64,000 nt of DNA. Source: Silurus meridionalis. Lineage: Eukaryota; Chordata; Actinopteri; Siluriformes; Siluridae. The notes under the pieces were generated by a model, which was given only the letters and a program-made list of their open reading frames with translations, made no database searches and was not told the DNA's origin. Where the stretch lies: positions 7,236,790-7,300,789 of the forward strand of contig NC_060899.1 of assembly GCF_014805685.1 (NCBI RefSeq). Direction: 5' to 3'. Positions 61,386 to 64,000 of this stretch are shown here, in pieces. A program made the position numbers and the translations under genes. Every line of letters begins with the position of its first letter. Position 1 is the stretch's first letter.

Positions 61386-64000
61386 TTTTATTACTGTATT
61401 TTATTATATAAATAAATTACTGAGCTTTGTTGATTGTAATATTTCATACTGCATTGGTTCTTTTAATAGACCAGCAAGCAAATTTCAATACTGATGGAGG
61501 AAGGATGGTCAACAGTCAATGGCATTTTGAAAGTTCAAAGTACGAGGAGCTGAAAGAACCCCTTAACCTCACAATGAAGAAAGATGAAGATTAACAGGGT
61601 TAATAGGAACAACAACGTGTGACTAATTCAGTATATGAGCATTAAAGTGCGACTACACAGTTAAAATGTAGTTTATGTGTGCCAGTAATAGTTAGTAATG
61701 CAGATGACCTTTTTAAAAACATTAAGCATCCATGTTTAACAGAAAAGGAAAAGAATTAGAGTTTGCATGGTTTTATAACAAGGATGCATCAAGGCTTTTA
61801 ACATTGTCGGTGCTACAGTTTTTGCAGAATTTTAACTTTAATGCTTGTCTGTGGTACCACTCAAGAGCCTTAACTTCCTTTTAAATAGACAGATCATATC
61901 TATAAAAAAAAAAATATGTATCATCTAATTATGTATCTGGGAATTTATATAATGAATTACACCTCAAAGTGTAAAACGTAATGACTCCAGCTGAGTTAAA
62001 AAGTTTTAACTCCTAATTACTATCTAAATTGCTATATTGAGTGCCATAGCACTGAGCATTAGATGACAAATGCCATTTATGGTTTCTCAAAGTTGCCTGC
62101 TGTGCGCTCCAGCAATAGTAGACGTCAACTGATTACCATCACATTATGGACCAAATCAGCAGCCATTCATTTGATGTTTCATTTCCACTTAAAAGACTTA
62201 AAAATGAACCATAATCATGTGACTGCCAGCTCCTACCACAAACTTCAATTTCTAGAAAGCCTGGCTACAGTATAACACTCATGCAACCCAATTCCATTTC
62301 CTAATAGCAACAGAGAATAATAAAAACAATGTCTCATAATTTACTCACACATTCTATTTCACTGTTTTTCTGATTACACAGACATGGACATTCAGAGTTA
62401 TGTGTCATCCCTTTCCTAGCCAGTTACAAAGACAGTGATAAGCCATTTGTTTTGTGCACAGCCCTGACCCTGTTTTTTTTTGCTTCCTTCTTTTTTACCA
62501 TGATTTTGGAATTGTATTTTGGGTTGTCAGACCGATTTTGACTAAAAAGCTTCTATCTGCCCTTATTTTCCACTGCCCCATAATAGAAGATTTCACCACT
62601 TAAAAACACAGCAGCTCTGCCTGTTCTGCATCAGGTATAGGTGGCACATTGGAATGTTGTGGGAGAACAGCAGTACTTGGCAGTGATCAAGTTCAGGTCC
62701 TGCTTTCTGCAGCTGTCTACCCTGCTATCTTCTTTTCATACTCCTTCACCTATCTCATATAAAGACATGGTAAATATGACAGTGATCCAGTTTATTGCAA
62801 AGGCTTTTTATTACAATGTGAGTGTTGAGAGAGACTTAATTCAAAGAAAGTGCATCAATTAATTATCATTTTGACAAATGGAATGCTCACATGGTTTAGA
62901 GACATCTAGCTGTTGGCAGCAGATGGTAATTCATGATTGCTTTTGGCCAAGGTCTTCACAGACAGGAGGATGTCAGAATGTCCTCACATGACTAGCATAT
63001 CAAGAAGATCAGACACCTATGGACTCTGTAATGGACCTCTACAGACATCCAGACCATCTGTTCAGAACTGGAGGAAATTATTAACTTAAAAAACTTAGAA
63101 AGATGTTTCTTATCCTGTTCTTTATTCCAAACCAATAGGCACTTAAATGTAGGGAAGAGATTAGTGGCGACAGCACAATGCATATAATTGCTCAATGCTT
63201 GGCACATTCTGGGAAGGACCCTACTAATTCAAACAATAAGTAAGCCAGCTCAACATTTTACTCAAACATGATAAGTCACGATCAACTCATATCTTACCAG
63301 GCATGAACAATTCTAATTGTTTTATCTCTATTTATCCCCCAGAGCTGCAGGAAATTAACTGACCCTTAACAAACAACTCCAACTGAAACCCCAACTACAA
63401 TTCCCCAACTATCCAGACTGCTCCAAATACTGCTAGACAGATGGATCACATACAGAAGTTCCACGACTGCGCTGGAGGTGAGAATCAACAGAATACAGTA
63501 ACTCCAAGGTGGAAATTATTTTCATGTATTTAAGTTTCAGAAAAGCGAACTCCAGTAAGTTACTCTCAAGATTGCATCATTGACCTCCTTTTCGTCTTGT
63601 TACTTCTCCAGAATAATTTTTATCCTTTCACTATAGAAGAACATAGAGCTATGAAAGAATACATATCTAGCTTAATAAGTGAGGCCCATTTTATGGACCT
63701 CATTTTGTGCAAGTGTTATGCTGAAAAAGATTTCAGCTAGACCCCTTCATTGGTGCCAATCAATGGAAATTCTAATTCCACTGCATACAAAGCTACTTTA
63801 AACAACTCTTTCAATAGTCTGGGAATTGCTACATTGATGCGTTAATCAGGTCTTTGCATATTTGACCATACAAATCTCCCAACGTGACCTAAGAAGTTGA
63901 AATACACGGTAAAGAAATATGGCTTGGCTAACATAGTTAATTCTGTTGTTTTATTAGTTTGTTACAATTATTAGCTAGCCAACTGGCTTACATTATTTGT
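61386..64000. other. Interval without recognised features
   Basis: Non-repetitive-looking AT-rich sequence. Short open frames (62063-62275, 62641-62862, 62992-63207 on the minus strand) show no domain. No exon with convincing splice borders was recognised. Confidence 0.5.

Noticed and set aside
61386..64000. A second host gene in the last 2.6 kb
   Set aside because: Only short frames without domain similarity or convincing splice borders were seen.

Overview
The window is vertebrate nuclear DNA, almost certainly from a teleost fish. The support is one spliced opioid-family GPCR gene set in AT-rich DNA, together with Tc1/mariner, hAT, pogo/Tigger, RTE and L2 LINEs, DIRS-like retrotransposons, tRNA-derived SINEs and many long (TA)n, (CA)n and (GA)n microsatellites, a mix typical of fish. 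An otophysan such as a catfish is only a guess.

The one clear host gene is on the + strand: oprl1, the nociceptin/orphanin FQ receptor. Three coding exons (26194-26402, 38945-39297, 44366-44895) join in frame to a 363-residue seven-transmembrane receptor with consensus GT/AG borders. They are separated by a 12.5-kb intron 1 and a 5.1-kb intron 2. The 3' UTR runs to a poly(A) signal near 46063.

The 25 kb upstream is mobile-element debris. From 1 to 9500 lie DIRS fragments, an RTE 3' piece, a 205-bp tandem repeat, nested hAT remnants, a pogo/Tigger transposase with an open 470-codon frame, and an L2 LINE. From 9600 to 25450 lie Tc1 remnants, a 170-bp RTE-derived mini-element, two hAT MITEs with perfect 8-bp target duplications, a full-length dead RTE with an 18-bp target duplication, a Tigger MITE, a decayed LINE endonuclease, and a 5'-truncated RTE with a 16-bp target duplication. 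Intron 1 holds dense TA microsatellites, a 240-bp foldback, a DIRS fragment, a SINE, a mariner MITE and an internally deleted Tc1. Intron 2 holds a 0.95-kb hAT element starting 40 bp after the exon 2 donor, then a 1.58-kb Tc1 element with a nearly complete DD34E transposase.

Downstream of oprl1 (46.4-61.4 kb) are a decayed DIRS element with reverse transcriptase and tyrosine-recombinase pieces, more Tc1 and hAT remnants, palindromic TIR-only Tc1 derivatives, a solo-LTR candidate, SINEs, and two RTE copies in tail-to-tail orientation. The last 2.6 kb shows nothing recognisable.

No operon, CRISPR array or convincing new gene system was found. The most unusual observations concern transposon structure and insertions close to the receptor's exons.
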